DNA from: Odoribacter splanchnicus DSM 20712
GTDB taxonomy: Bacteria > Bacteroidota > Bacteroidia > Bacteroidales > Marinifilaceae
Assembly (NCBI RefSeq): GCF_000190535.1
Contig: NC_015160.1
Span: 2,790,001-2,854,000 of the forward strand
Direction: 5' to 3'
Length of the DNA: 64,000 nt
The notes under the pieces were generated by a model. It was not told the DNA's origin. It searched no databases and worked only from the letters and a program-made list of their open reading frames with translations. Each line of letters begins with the position of its first letter. Within the stretch, counting starts at the first letter, position 1. This document shows, piece after piece, positions 8,332 through 17,241 of this stretch. The position numbers and the translations under genes were made by a program.

Positions 8332-9759
8332 TTATTCTATTAAACCAAAATCCAATTCATCATCCGGCAAGGGTATCACATACACCTCTTCCGGCTCAAT
8401 CGCTACCGTCCGGTAAACCCCGATACGTTTCAGTCCTAAACGCTTATAGTAGTAAAACATCTGCCCTTCACACATAAACTCCTTGCTATACTCCTTGGCA
8501 ATCTCCGCTTGCAGGTCAGTGACCTCTGTCATCGCAGCCAATCCCCGATGGGCACGTAAAGTATTCAGATAAGCTAATCCCTGATTGGCCGAACATTCAG
8601 CAGCAATGTAATACAATTCAGACAAACGAATCAAAGGGATACAACCCACATTGACATACTTCCCCGGCATGACGGCAGTAGCAGAATTGGTTTCCTGAAA
8701 CCACAACTTCAACCGATAATCATCATCCGCCGGATCTTGCTGTGCAAACAATTTGTTCCGGTTATTGATACTGATACTTAAAGCTGTGGAACTATTAGTA
8801 ATACCGTTTTTTATAACCGACTCCCCGAAATAAACATCGATATTATCCTGCATTTTCCCTTCCTCCAAAGCAAACAACAACTCACTGTCGAATAAACGCT
8901 CATCGGTTGCAGCCGCAGTAGTAAGTGAAAACGGTGCGACGGGTTCACTTCCCGGCTCTCCCACAATCTCCCGGGCAGCTTCCAAAGCATCCGGTAAATT
9001 GCCGGCATACAGTTGCACCCGGGCCAGCAAAGCCGTCACGGCATAATAATTCAAATGCTTTTGCCGGTTCCGCAACAACGGATGATTCCGATACAAAGAT
9101 TCCAGTTTCGCATAATTCGGCCCATAGGGGTCAACCTCCCGCATCAATTCACGTGCCGCGTTCAAATCTTTCACGACCTTCTCCAAAACAGCTCCCACCG
9201 TCAGCTGATGCTGCGGCAGATTAGTATACGACTCCAGATAAGGGATGGCTTTTCGCTCCTTGTCTATTGCCGGAGAGGCGGAAAACAACCGCAACATATC
9301 AAAATGAAGCATACCGCGCAAAGCTAAAATTTCTCCCTTATAGATACGATACACCTCATCACCCGAAAATACCCCCCGTTGCTCATCGATAAACATCAGC
9401 ATAGCATTCAAATTGGCAATGCCCTTGTATTGCCGGCTCCAAATCGTAGATAAGACCTCCTTATCATAAGGCTCCCTGTAAAGATAATCTTTCGTCTTGA
9501 TATACCGGTGGGTATTCCCGGAAATATTATAATACTGCGCCAGCACATCCACATAGCCGAATGAAAGCTGACGTCCGTAACTTTCGGGAGCAGACATCAA
9601 CGAATAGACACCTGTCAACACATCCCGAAAACCGCTTTCCTGTTGGAACAAATCTTCCGCCTTCACATCCGATTTCGGAGACACGTCAAACCAATTCTCA
9701 CAGGCGGCGGAAAAAAACAGCATCCCCAAACATACCGGTAAATATATTAACTTTTTCAT
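8332..9759 (-). CDS. SusD/RagB-like lipoprotein (locus II)
   Basis: 475 residues, lipobox SAAC with Cys20, then ENWFDVSPKSDVKAEDLF, the canonical SusD start. The helix GEILALRGMLHFDMLRLFSA and the C-terminal half with LIRLSELYYIAAECSANQG are family hallmarks. It captures substrate on the outer face and acts as a lid on the SusC channel encoded immediately upstream (10-bp gap). Same length as the locus IV SusD (475 residues) and clearly paralogous; no frame problem. Confidence 0.92.
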   Translation of the reverse strand: MKKLIYLPVCLGMLFFSAACENWFDVSPKSDVKAEDLFQQESGFRDVLTGVYSLMSAPESYGRQLSFGYVDVLAQYYNISGNTHRYIKTKDYLYREPYDKEVLSTIWSRQYKGIANLNAMLMFIDEQRGVFSGDEVYRIYKGEILALRGMLHFDMLRLFSASPAIDKERKAIPYLESYTNLPQHQLTVGAVLEKVVKDLNAARELMREVDPYGPNYAKLESLYRNHPLLRNRQKHLNYYAVTALLARVQLYAGNLPDALEAAREIVGEPGSEPVAPFSLTTAAATDERLFDSELLFALEEGKMQDNIDVYFGESVIKNGITNSSTALSISINNRNKLFAQQDPADDDYRLKLWFQETNSATAVMPGKYVNVGCIPLIRLSELYYIAAECSANQGLAYLNTLRAHRGLAAMTEVTDLQAEIAKEYSKEFMCEGQMFYYYKRLGLKRIGVYRTVAIEPEEVYVIPLPDDELDFGLIE

Positions 9760-9770
9760 TTGCTTCTTAA

Positions 9771-12700
9771 TTAAAAGGTTACTTGTAAAGCTACAGAATA
9801 ATTCCGGGCAAACGGATAGGAGGTACCCCGTTCCATTTTAACCGTCGAGGCGCGAAATACATCATTACCGATTAACGACAGTTTCAGACGCTCAATCCCA
9901 TAATGCCGCAGACGCCCCGCATCAAACTGATAAGAAAGATTCAATGACGACAAGGTAATGTAATTCTCCTGCTCGATAAAACGGGAGGTCGGCATGGTCG
10001 CCTCCGTATTGCTGATGGCTTTGAATTTTGCCACATCGCCCGGCGTTTTCCAACGATCGTATAACACCCGGCGATCTGCATTCTCCTTCGGGTCTACGTT
10101 TTCCACCTTATCCACTAACGTCTGATTATACACATCAGCACCATAGCTGTAACGGAAATAAGCATTCAGCTGAAAACCCTTATACATAAACATCGTTCCG
10201 AAATTCCCTTCAAATTTCGGGTCGCTGCATCCTAACGGTTTATAATTATCCGTACTCCATTTATTGACTTTATCGCCATTCAGCGCAATAAATACTTCTT
10301 CTCCCGTATTAGGGTCGATACCTATGGACTCGTTCGCCCAAATCATATTGATGGATTTACCTTCCTGATAACGCACCATGGGAGCTCTGGTTTTCCCCTC
10401 CTCTATCTCCCCATTCATTTCATCATCCTGGGATTTGTTATAAGCTGCCAGTGCATCATTCAACTTCATTAACCGGTTTTTATTCTTCACAATATTAAAG
10501 AACACATCCCACTGCATACGTCTGTCAGCATCCTTTAGCAAAACACCCCGGAGATTTAATTCCAATCCCTTATTTTCTATCTCGCCCAGGTTGTCTTTAT
10601 AAGAAGCAAAACCGACAGACGGAGCCAGCAACACATCAATCAATACCGATTTCGATACATCCTTATAAATATTGAAATAACCGCTCAACCGACTGTTCAA
10701 TAAAGTAAAATCAACCCCAACATTCAACTTTTCTGTCTGCTGCCATTTCAGGTCCGGATTACCGAAAGCCTTCAATAACGCCCCGATATAATCATCATAG
10801 GTCAATCCGTCAATAGCCGATTCCTTATACGAATACATCATCATCGCCTGGAAAGGGTAGAAATTCTGACCACCGGTTGTCCCCCACGAACCGCGGATTT
10901 TCAATTCATTTACATACGGATTTTCAGCCAACCATTTCTCATGGTGCAGGTTCCAGGCAACACCTACAGAACCGAACGTCCCCCACCGCTTAGATGAACC
11001 GTATACAGAAGATCCATCGCTACGAACCGAAAAGTCTACTAAATAGCGGTTATCATACCCATAATTAAAATTTCCTACCACACCCATCAGACGACTGACC
11101 TCATAATCACCACTCGGTTTATCGCCGTCCTGATACTCTACCCCCATACCGATATGGTCCATCTTGTCATTCGGGAAATTATAAGCCGTGGTAGTAAACA
11201 AGTCGTTTTTCGTTTCTTTGATATTCCAGACAAAAGTAGCATTGAATAAATGACGGTTCACCTCTTTCGTATAAGCAGCCATAACATTCGCATCATACGA
11301 GAAATCATCCGTAACTTTTTTCTCATAACTGCCCTTCAAATCCTTTTCATAAAAAGAATTATGCCCGGCAGGTAAAAAACGGTCTTCAACCGTCATCTTC
11401 TTATTCAATGACACGGCTGCCTTCAATTTTAATCCCTCTAAAACATCCCATTCTACGGAAAAATTGTCAATAAAATTCTGATAGGTAGTCTCGAACTTCG
11501 TACCCAATGAAGCATTATACAAAGGATTCAATGCATATTCCTCCCCGTCACCGATTTTCAATACCTGCTTGATATGACCGTTTTCATCATACGGATAAAG
11601 ATACGGATTCATATAGGTATAATCCGAAAATGTGCCATAAGGAGAATCCTTCTGTTTCACATGATCATACGTTAAATTATTCATAAACCGCAAATTCTTA
11701 TAACGATATTGCAACTTAATGCCGATACCGATATTTTGACGCCCGGAACCTTTCATTATACCTGTTTTATTCTGATAATTCAGGTCTAATCCATACCGCA
11801 ACCGGGCATCCCCCCCCTCCAACAACAAAGAATGCTTATGACTGAAACCAAGCGCATGAATCGGTTTCTTCATCCAATCGGTATTCACCCCTTGCTGAAC
11901 CAACTTCAAACGTTCATTGTATGCCTCCTGCAATTCTTCCTTCATTCCGATATTCGGATGCGAATAAAGTCCGGCCAATTGCTCATACTCCAATTTTTCC
12001 GATGCATTCATCAGATTGTAATCGCTCAGGTCAGCAAAATTAAAATCACCGGAAAAATGATAAGAAACACGCAATTCTCCCATCTCCGGAGCTTTAGTCT
12101 CTACAACGACAACCCCGTTCGCCGCCCGCGAACCATATATAGCAGTTGCCGCCGCATCCTTCAACACGGTAATGCTCGATACCCGATTAGGGTCTAAGTC
12201 GAAAATTTTTTCCGCCGACACCTCGAAACCGTCCAAAATAAAAGTCGGCATATTAGGCGAATTCTCATAATCCGACTTCAGATTGCCACTGCCATGGATT
12301 TGAAATTCAGGTATATGGTTCGGATCACTACCTGCTGTGATATCCTCCATCAATTTAAAAGAGGGGTCTATCGTCGATAAGGCCGACAAAATATTTCCGG
12401 TAGAAATCTCCCGCAACTTCTCTCCCGAAAACGTAGTGGCAGCTCCTGTATAACTATCTTTCTTCCGCTGGAAATAACCGGTAATCACCACCTCGTCCAT
12501 TTCAGCTATCGCCTCTTCCAATACCACATTCAGCTCTTTTTCTCCCCTCCACTTTACTTCTTTGGTTTGCATACCGACAAACGAAAATACCAAAACGATA
12601 CTGTCGGCCTTAGGTAATTCAATGGTAAACCGACCTTCTACATCCGTAGCGACACCCAGCGTCGTTTCTTTCAATACCACGGCAACACCTGGCAATACAT

Positions 12701-13133
12701 GGCCATCTGCGTCTTTCACAATCCCTTGAAGCAAAAGTTTTGTGGGAGTCATGCGTACCTGATCATTGATATTTTTACGCGAAATCACAATGGTATGATT
12801 CATTAGTTTATAAGTCAGACCGGAATTCTGCAAACATTCGTCCAACACCACTTTCAGGTCCTCATCTTTAAAGTTCAGTTCCAAATCCTGTACCTGTTCG
12901 ATTTGGGCATCCTCATACAGAAAAATATAGCCCGATTCTTTCTCTAATAACTGAATCACCTGCTCCAATGAAGCATTCTTTACCTCCAAAGAAACCTTTG
13001 CGATCTGACTATACACATTCGCAGACAACTGAAAAGAAGAAATACACAAAAACAAGATTAAAAACTTCATCATTAAATACGTTTTTAACCATCTTCTTTG
13101 AAAAAGAAGACATCGGATTCCATTTTTTTTCAT
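9771..13133 (-). CDS. SusC/RagA TonB-dependent transporter with STN signalling domain (locus II)
   Basis: 1120 residues. After an extended signal sequence come an STN (secretin/TonB N-terminal) domain at about 48-113 (SLEQVIQLLEKESGYIF), a CarboxypepD_reg-like domain (about 133-215), a plug domain (ITGYFQRKKDSYTGAA; VLKDAAATAIYGSRAANGVV) and a 22-strand-type barrel ending PFARNYSVALQVTF. The STN domain is what contacts FecR in the periplasm, so this transporter should control its own sigma. It imports the SusD-bound substrate using TonB energy. A hairpin (about 13182-13207) separates it from fecR. The peptide resembles the locus IV SusC much more than the locus III SusC. Confidence 0.93.
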   Translation of the reverse strand: MKKNGIRCLLFQRRWLKTYLMMKFLILFLCISSFQLSANVYSQIAKVSLEVKNASLEQVIQLLEKESGYIFLYEDAQIEQVQDLELNFKDEDLKVVLDECLQNSGLTYKLMNHTIVISRKNINDQVRMTPTKLLLQGIVKDADGHVLPGVAVVLKETTLGVATDVEGRFTIELPKADSIVLVFSFVGMQTKEVKWRGEKELNVVLEEAIAEMDEVVITGYFQRKKDSYTGAATTFSGEKLREISTGNILSALSTIDPSFKLMEDITAGSDPNHIPEFQIHGSGNLKSDYENSPNMPTFILDGFEVSAEKIFDLDPNRVSSITVLKDAAATAIYGSRAANGVVVVETKAPEMGELRVSYHFSGDFNFADLSDYNLMNASEKLEYEQLAGLYSHPNIGMKEELQEAYNERLKLVQQGVNTDWMKKPIHALGFSHKHSLLLEGGDARLRYGLDLNYQNKTGIMKGSGRQNIGIGIKLQYRYKNLRFMNNLTYDHVKQKDSPYGTFSDYTYMNPYLYPYDENGHIKQVLKIGDGEEYALNPLYNASLGTKFETTYQNFIDNFSVEWDVLEGLKLKAAVSLNKKMTVEDRFLPAGHNSFYEKDLKGSYEKKVTDDFSYDANVMAAYTKEVNRHLFNATFVWNIKETKNDLFTTTAYNFPNDKMDHIGMGVEYQDGDKPSGDYEVSRLMGVVGNFNYGYDNRYLVDFSVRSDGSSVYGSSKRWGTFGSVGVAWNLHHEKWLAENPYVNELKIRGSWGTTGGQNFYPFQAMMMYSYKESAIDGLTYDDYIGALLKAFGNPDLKWQQTEKLNVGVDFTLLNSRLSGYFNIYKDVSKSVLIDVLLAPSVGFASYKDNLGEIENKGLELNLRGVLLKDADRRMQWDVFFNIVKNKNRLMKLNDALAAYNKSQDDEMNGEIEEGKTRAPMVRYQEGKSINMIWANESIGIDPNTGEEVFIALNGDKVNKWSTDNYKPLGCSDPKFEGNFGTMFMYKGFQLNAYFRYSYGADVYNQTLVDKVENVDPKENADRRVLYDRWKTPGDVAKFKAISNTEATMPTSRFIEQENYITLSSLNLSYQFDAGRLRHYGIERLKLSLIGNDVFRASTVKMERGTSYPFARNYSVALQVTF

Positions 13134-13181
13134 AAATTTGTAAATTATAATGAAACATTTCCGGCTTAGCCGGTTGAAAGG

Positions 13182-13207
13182 CGGAATAGTGCCAATATTC
13201 CGTCTTT
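13182..13207 (-). promoter_or_regulatory. fecR-susC intercistronic hairpin (locus II)
   Basis: GGCGGAATA and TATTCCGTC form a stem around a 7-base loop between the fecR stop (13210) and the susC start. A short CCGGCTTAGCCGG palindrome follows. There is no U-run, so it looks more like an RNA-processing or stability element than a full terminator. Hairpins in the same place occur at 22224-22259 and 30139-30179. Confidence 0.5.
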
Positions 13208-13209
13208 CT

Positions 13210-14346
13210 TTATTTTCTTTTAGCTATAAAAACTGTATTGTCTTTTATGGTGCAATTTATGCTCCCGACCGTTTCGATCATTTTCATCAATGCCTCGAAA
13301 CCTTCATAACGCATCATACCCCCTGAAAAGGTAATCTCTTTAGATTCGTCGTCTTCGAAATAAACCTCGACATTATACCACCGGCTCACCATGACCATGA
13401 TATCTTCCAACCGCTGCTTACGGAAAATAAAACGCCCCTCTTTCCAGGCTACAAAAGGATAAACCTCAACTACACGTTTCTGAAGTTGCCCCTCTTTATC
13501 CAAAATACTCTGTTCGCCGGGCTTCAAAATAACCCTATCCTCTATAGATTCGAAACACACCGCTCCCTCGACCAATGTCGTCACTATTTGCCCTTCTTCC
13601 GAATAAGAACGTACATTAAAACCGGTCCCCAATACCTGGATTTTAGAATCACACACTTCTACAACAAAAGGATGTGCAGCATCTTTTGCAACCTCGAAAT
13701 AAGCTTCCCCTGTCAATTGAACTATCCGTTGCTCACCACCGAATTGCAACGGAAAATGAAGTTCTGATTCGGAATTCAGCCACACTCGCGTTCCGTCTGC
13801 CAGTGTCATTGTAAATTCTCCTCCCCGGGGAATAGACAACAGATGGTAGGTTTCGGTATTTTCCGTTTTCCCCTCTTTCCCTGCCTGTAAAAGCATACCA
13901 CTGGAATCGATACGGATATGATTTTGTGCAGTAGGTATAAGCATTGCCGAATCTCCGATATGCCAAACGGAACCGTCAGCCAGGGTTAATACTGCTTTTT
14001 TACCACCGGGTTGAATAGTTTGAGTCAGTAAAAGGGGATCGCCAGGACTATTCTGGTGAAACCATCCCCATCCTAGTCCTAAAACCAATAAAATTCCAGC
14101 CGCCACACTATAACGGCGAATACGCCTTCTCCGTCTATAGTTCTTTAATTTCCGGTAAGCCCGAATAGGATCATAACGATATTGTTGCTGTAATCGTTCT
14201 GCCAAAGTTTCTGAGTTTCCTAACTTATCTGCCATCTTTTCAACCGGACTATCCTGATCCGGCTGAATGTACTCTTCTTCTTTCTTCCGTAAAATATAGC
14301 TTAGAACCTTTTCAGAAAAATCATATATATCATTCCATGTATTCAT
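13210..14346 (-). CDS. FecR-family anti-sigma factor (locus II)
   Basis: 378 residues from the Met at 14346 (MNTWNDIYDFSEKVL). An upstream in-frame ATG at 14370 would put MCLYNKKG inside the conserved sigma-fecR element and is rejected. Cytoplasmic N-terminal domain, one membrane segment (YSVAAGILLVLGLGWGW), periplasmic FecR domain (SIPRGGEFTMTLADGTRVW, GEAYFEVAKDAAHPF) and C-terminal DUF4974 domain (SRWYNVEVYFED, TFSGGMMRYEGF). Partner of the sigma at 14400-14978 and of the SusC at 9771-13133. Confidence 0.9.
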   Translation of the reverse strand: MNTWNDIYDFSEKVLSYILRKKEEEYIQPDQDSPVEKMADKLGNSETLAERLQQQYRYDPIRAYRKLKNYRRRRRIRRYSVAAGILLVLGLGWGWFHQNSPGDPLLLTQTIQPGGKKAVLTLADGSVWHIGDSAMLIPTAQNHIRIDSSGMLLQAGKEGKTENTETYHLLSIPRGGEFTMTLADGTRVWLNSESELHFPLQFGGEQRIVQLTGEAYFEVAKDAAHPFVVEVCDSKIQVLGTGFNVRSYSEEGQIVTTLVEGAVCFESIEDRVILKPGEQSILDKEGQLQKRVVEVYPFVAWKEGRFIFRKQRLEDIMVMVSRWYNVEVYFEDDESKEITFSGGMMRYEGFEALMKMIETVGSINCTIKDNTVFIAKRK

Positions 14347-14347
14347 A

Positions 14348-14398
14348 CCCTTTTTATTATACAAACACATGAAATCAAAAAACGGGTAACAGAAAATA
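14348..14398 (-). promoter_or_regulatory. Conserved sigma-fecR intergenic element, copy 2
   Basis: Minus-strand reading contains TTTTCTGTTACCCGTTTTTT, then ATTTCATGTGTTTGTAT. It nearly matches 28937-28980 at the same place in locus IV, although the adjacent coding sequences have diverged considerably. The element fills the whole gap from the sigma stop to the fecR start. Confidence 0.55.
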
Positions 14399-14399
14399 A

Positions 14400-14978
14400 C
14401 TAATATTTAAAAAAATCTGAAAAGAAAGAGTACAACAAAATCCCCCATACCATTCCCATGCGTTCACGGAGATAGGCATAAGCCCGCTTTTTCTGCATTT
14501 TCACTGTATTTTCGGAAACTTCCAATAGCTGTGCGATCTCCCGGACTTTCAAGCCCTCGAGGCTTAAATTCATAACTTGTCTCTGTTGATCGGACAATTC
14601 GGAAAGGACCGAACGGAATTTTGCGATCACACTTTCTTCAATGGCCAAATCGATAGCCATTTCTTCGGTATAGGAAATCTCGGAAGTATAATTTCCCAAT
14701 AGCCGACGGGCATTGTCCCGATCACGAATCATATTCAAAGCCCTGTTGTATACTGCTTTGTAAAGCCAGCCAGCCAAAGATTTGACATTCGGAAATTGCA
14801 AGGAAGAATCCCATAACCCGATCATACACTCCTGAACAATATCCTCCACTCCGACATTTTCATGGGTCAGCTTGGCCACATAAGTACACAATGCCGGATA
14901 AAACTCCTCGTACAATTGCTGCCAGGCAGTTTCTCTTTTTTTATTCAGGTCTATTATAAATCGTTCATTATCACGCAT
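14400..14978 (-). CDS. ECF sigma factor (locus II)
   Basis: 192 residues from the Met at 14978 (MRDNERFIIDLNKKRE). A purine-rich GGAGGAG sits 6-7 bp upstream, unusual for this group, and a promoter -7 box lies at 15000-15007, so the longer frame opening at 15074 is not used. Region 2 (FYPALCTYVAKLTHENVGVEDIVQECMIGLW; WLYKAVYNRALNMIRD) and region 4 (LSDQQRQVMNLSLEGLKVREIAQLLEVSENTVKMQKKRAYAYL) are complete. It is paralogous to the locus IV sigma (28355-28915), which shares LYRSVYHASLNFLRD and VKTQKKRAYFFLRE. Confidence 0.92.
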   Translation of the reverse strand: MRDNERFIIDLNKKRETAWQQLYEEFYPALCTYVAKLTHENVGVEDIVQECMIGLWDSSLQFPNVKSLAGWLYKAVYNRALNMIRDRDNARRLLGNYTSEISYTEEMAIDLAIEESVIAKFRSVLSELSDQQRQVMNLSLEGLKVREIAQLLEVSENTVKMQKKRAYAYLRERMGMVWGILLYSFFSDFFKY

Positions 14979-14999
14979 ACTTCTCCTCCGATTGTGTGA

Positions 15000-15007
15000 C
15001 AAATATA
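15000..15007 (-). promoter_or_regulatory. -7 box of the locus II sigma promoter
   Basis: TATATTTG on the minus strand, an exact TAnnTTTG box 22 bp upstream of the sigma start. The -33 region is T-rich (GTTGTTTTTT) and only partly matches TTTG. Confidence 0.5.
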
Positions 15008-15123
15008 AAGAAAAAAATAAAAAACAACTCTCCTCTAAACTAAAATCAGTCCAGCCCCCATTACTTAGTGACAATAGTAATAATGGATAAAAAGGATGCT
15101 CACCGACGAGAACGTAGAAAAGG

Positions 15124-15155
15124 AAAATGAAACATTACCCCCGTCCCTTTGTTTC
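15124..15155. repeat. Repeat A, copy 1 (32 bp, identical to 23789-23820)
   Basis: A 32-bp segment (core CATTACCCCCGTCCCTTTG) begins 7 bp downstream of the stop of the orphan sigma gene. The identical sequence interrupts the sigma remnant at 23789-23820. Its ends, GAAACA and TGTTTC, can pair. Confidence 0.85.
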
Positions 15156-15162
15156 GTTTTTT

Positions 15163-15714
15163 TTATCTCAGGCGCCTGAGCGAAAAGAATGCAAATAACA
15201 GAGAAGCGGGAAACTCTTTTCTAAGAATTTTGAGTCCCAACGAAATATGAGTTTTGACAGTATTCACGGAAACACCCAGTATTTCAGCGATTTCTTTATA
15301 TTTTTTACATTCGATAAAACACAGCCGCATCACTTCTCCACAACGATCCGGAAGCTGATTGATCCTGTTCATAATTTGCCGGATCAATTCTTCATGTTCG
15401 GAATAATCGGTCTCGGCATAGAGCAGATTTTTATACGATTCATTCTCTTCGTGCCGGGCCCTTACTTTCAAATGATCCAGGTAGTTCAGTGAACGGTTAC
15501 GGGTAAGACTCAAATAGTAAGGCAACATCGGTTGAGTAAAATCTATTTTTCTACGTTGCGCCCATGTTGTCAGAAAAACATCATGTACAATATCTTTGGC
15601 AATATCCGCATCCTTCACAAAGCTCATCGCATGAAAACACAATGGCTTGAAAAACCGCTTAAACGAATCTTCAAACTGTAGCTTAAACTCACGTTCACTT
15701 ATATATCCTAACAT
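15163..15714 (-). CDS. Orphan ECF sigma factor
   Basis: 183 residues from the Met at 15714 (MLGYISEREFKLQFED). The frame stays open for another 99 codons upstream, but a perfect promoter (15745-15775) lies inside that stretch, so the extension is noncoding. Region 2: HAMSFVKDADIAKDIVHDVFLTTW and YYLSLTRNRSLNYLD. Region 4: LPDRCGEVMRLCFIECKKYKEIAEILGVSVNTVKTH. No fecR follows it; the next gene downstream belongs to locus II. It may be the displaced sigma of locus III, whose own sigma is a remnant (23821-24029). The link is suggested by repeat A, which follows both. Confidence 0.88.
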   Translation of the reverse strand: MLGYISEREFKLQFEDSFKRFFKPLCFHAMSFVKDADIAKDIVHDVFLTTWAQRRKIDFTQPMLPYYLSLTRNRSLNYLDHLKVRARHEENESYKNLLYAETDYSEHEELIRQIMNRINQLPDRCGEVMRLCFIECKKYKEIAEILGVSVNTVKTHISLGLKILRKEFPASLLFAFFSLRRLR

Positions 15715-15744
15715 ATTATCTTTGCCGGAATATTGATTTACGTG

Positions 15745-15775
15745 CAAATATAATTTTTTTAAGGATATTAACAAA
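15745..15775 (-). promoter_or_regulatory. Promoter of the orphan sigma gene
   Basis: TTTG (15772-15775), 19-bp spacer, TATATTTG (15745-15752), all on the minus strand. Exact match to the Bacteroidetes housekeeping consensus, 30 bp upstream of the start at 15714. Confidence 0.7.
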
Positions 15776-15988
15776 GTATTTATTCTAGAAGGTTCCCCGA
15801 TATAAAAAATCACAGAATCGTATCCTTTAGCCACGACACATTTTCCCATCACATTCCGGTGGACGGTCACCTCCTTGCTCATCAGATCCACAATCGCAAA
15901 AGAATATACCAGGCAATCTACTCTTTCAGTTGTTTTTCTTCCATATTGATCCAATTGGAAGGGTAGATCGAAGTATATATAATTCGCC

Positions 15989-16040
15989 CGATTCTTTTTG
16001 CGGATTTTCACAAAAAGAATAACGGACAGATGATAATGGA
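15989..16040. repeat. Repeat B, copy 1, with hairpin
   Basis: Near-identical to 23445-23496, which lies directly upstream of the locus III fecR. ATTCTTTTTG and CAAAAAGAAT form a 10-bp stem. In the other copy the stem sequence differs but pairing is kept. No fecR follows this copy. Confidence 0.7.
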
Positions 16041-16090
16041 CAAATACAGGAAAAGCCTAAAAATGGGTGAAGAAAAATTGAAAAAAATTA
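16041..16090. repeat. Repeat C, copy 1 (decayed sigma-fecR element)
   Basis: Contains AAAAATGGGTGAAG and ACAGG, matching 23727-23770. On the minus strand it reads CTTCACCCATTTTTAG, a relative of the sigma-fecR element found at 14348 and 28937. Together with repeat B it looks like the debris of a lost sigma-fecR junction. Confidence 0.55.
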
Positions 16091-16316
16091 GTATTACAAA
16101 AAATTATTAAATAACAATCTAAGTATAAAGTTTCTATATACCATCCACTATTTTAGCATATAACTGCCTAATTTATAATTGCTTTATTTTTACTTTGAAT
16201 CCAAAGATGTATATTATCTTGTCTTTGAAATTTATAAAACTTTTTACTACGCTGAATTTTTCCGGAATATCCATAAATATATCCAATAAGTCATTCGAAT
16301 ACGGAGAAGTCCAATC

Positions 16317-16357
16317 ATCTATTCTGCCTAGAGATCATTTTTCCAGACAGAATAGAT
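16317..16357 (-). terminator. Possible terminator after locus III
   Basis: ATCTATTCTG (16317-16326) pairs with CAGAATAGAT (16348-16357), 14 bp past the stop of the DUF4465-like gene. No clear U-run follows on the minus strand. Confidence 0.45.
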
Positions 16358-16370
16358 AACTGAAAAAAGG

Positions 16371-17210
16371 TTATTCCTGAATCCGGATTCCATCCAGACA
16401 GAAATAGGCCGGAGTCCGCATACGGCCGGTACCTGCTTCTATATCGGTAGATTCGAGATCGAAAACTATTTTATCGACAACACCCAAAGCAGACAAATCT
16501 ACGGGATACCAATCGTTAACCACCCTGCTCCAATCCGGATTTTCAGGATCACCTTTACGTGTACACAAATAAAAGTTTACCGTTCCGGTTGGTGTGTTAT
16601 CTTTAAATCCTTTGATAATCAATTTAAAATAATCCTTGTCCTCATCGACCAATTTCTTTACTCCTCCGGGGACATTGGAATACCATACTCCTTTTTTGTC
16701 GGCACTCCCGGGGATATTCGGATTGGCTTCGGGCTTTTCCGGTGTACCGTATTGATCCCCATACACCATTGCCAGATAGGCATAAGTAGTGTTAGCTACC
16801 AGTATATGTTCTACAACCGCAGGTTTTTCCAAGGTAAAATAAGCATCGTCGTTTTTTACACAAGCGACGGCATAAACTTCATTGGCATTCGGATAGCGGG
16901 TATATACACTATAGATATTGGAATCCAAAGCTTCCTGAGTGGCCGTCCAGGTAAAAGAACGGTTGTTACGGTTCGAATAGGCAAAACCGCTATACGTGCC
17001 ATCCGAATTCTTGACGGTATTAAATTTCACCCCATTTGTATGAGCAGCTTTCGAAGTAAAACCGCTCTCCGGAATCCGATGCGTAAAACGCCCCAGTTCC
17101 AATTCATTCATCGTCACATCATTCGGGATACTCACCAAAACATCTTTATCGTCGGAACAGGCGATCAAACCTGCCCACATCATGATTATAGCTAAAAATT
17201 TTCTCATCAT
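16371..17210 (-). CDS. DUF4465-like surface lipoprotein (locus III)
   Basis: About 280 residues from MMRKFLAIIMMWAGLIACSDD (lipobox LIAC); a Met at 17225 is an alternative. Features that suggest the DUF4465 family are FAYSNRNNRSF near residue 80, DYFKLIIKGFKDNTPTGTVNFYL and the closing LGVVDKIVFDLESTD and MRTPAYFCLDGI segments. These proteins are beta-sandwich, secreted or surface-anchored. Some are reported with cofactor-uptake loci, but nothing here fixes a ligand. It is the last gene of locus III, 32 bp after susD, and occupies the position held by DUF4843 in loci II and IV. Confidence 0.65.
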   Translation of the reverse strand: MMRKFLAIIMMWAGLIACSDDKDVLVSIPNDVTMNELELGRFTHRIPESGFTSKAAHTNGVKFNTVKNSDGTYSGFAYSNRNNRSFTWTATQEALDSNIYSVYTRYPNANEVYAVACVKNDDAYFTLEKPAVVEHILVANTTYAYLAMVYGDQYGTPEKPEANPNIPGSADKKGVWYSNVPGGVKKLVDEDKDYFKLIIKGFKDNTPTGTVNFYLCTRKGDPENPDWSRVVNDWYPVDLSALGVVDKIVFDLESTDIEAGTGRMRTPAYFCLDGIRIQE

Positions 17211-17241
17211 TTTAAATTTTAACATAGAAATAACTCAACTT

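Noticed and set aside
14346..14370. Upstream start for the locus II FecR (MCLYNKKG)
   Set aside because: It lies inside the conserved sigma-fecR element; MNTWNDIYD at 14346 fits the family better.
15163..16011. Long open frame giving a 282-residue sigma factor
   Set aside because: A perfect promoter (15745-15775) lies inside the extension and the first 99 codons include repeat B; the real start is the Met at 15714.
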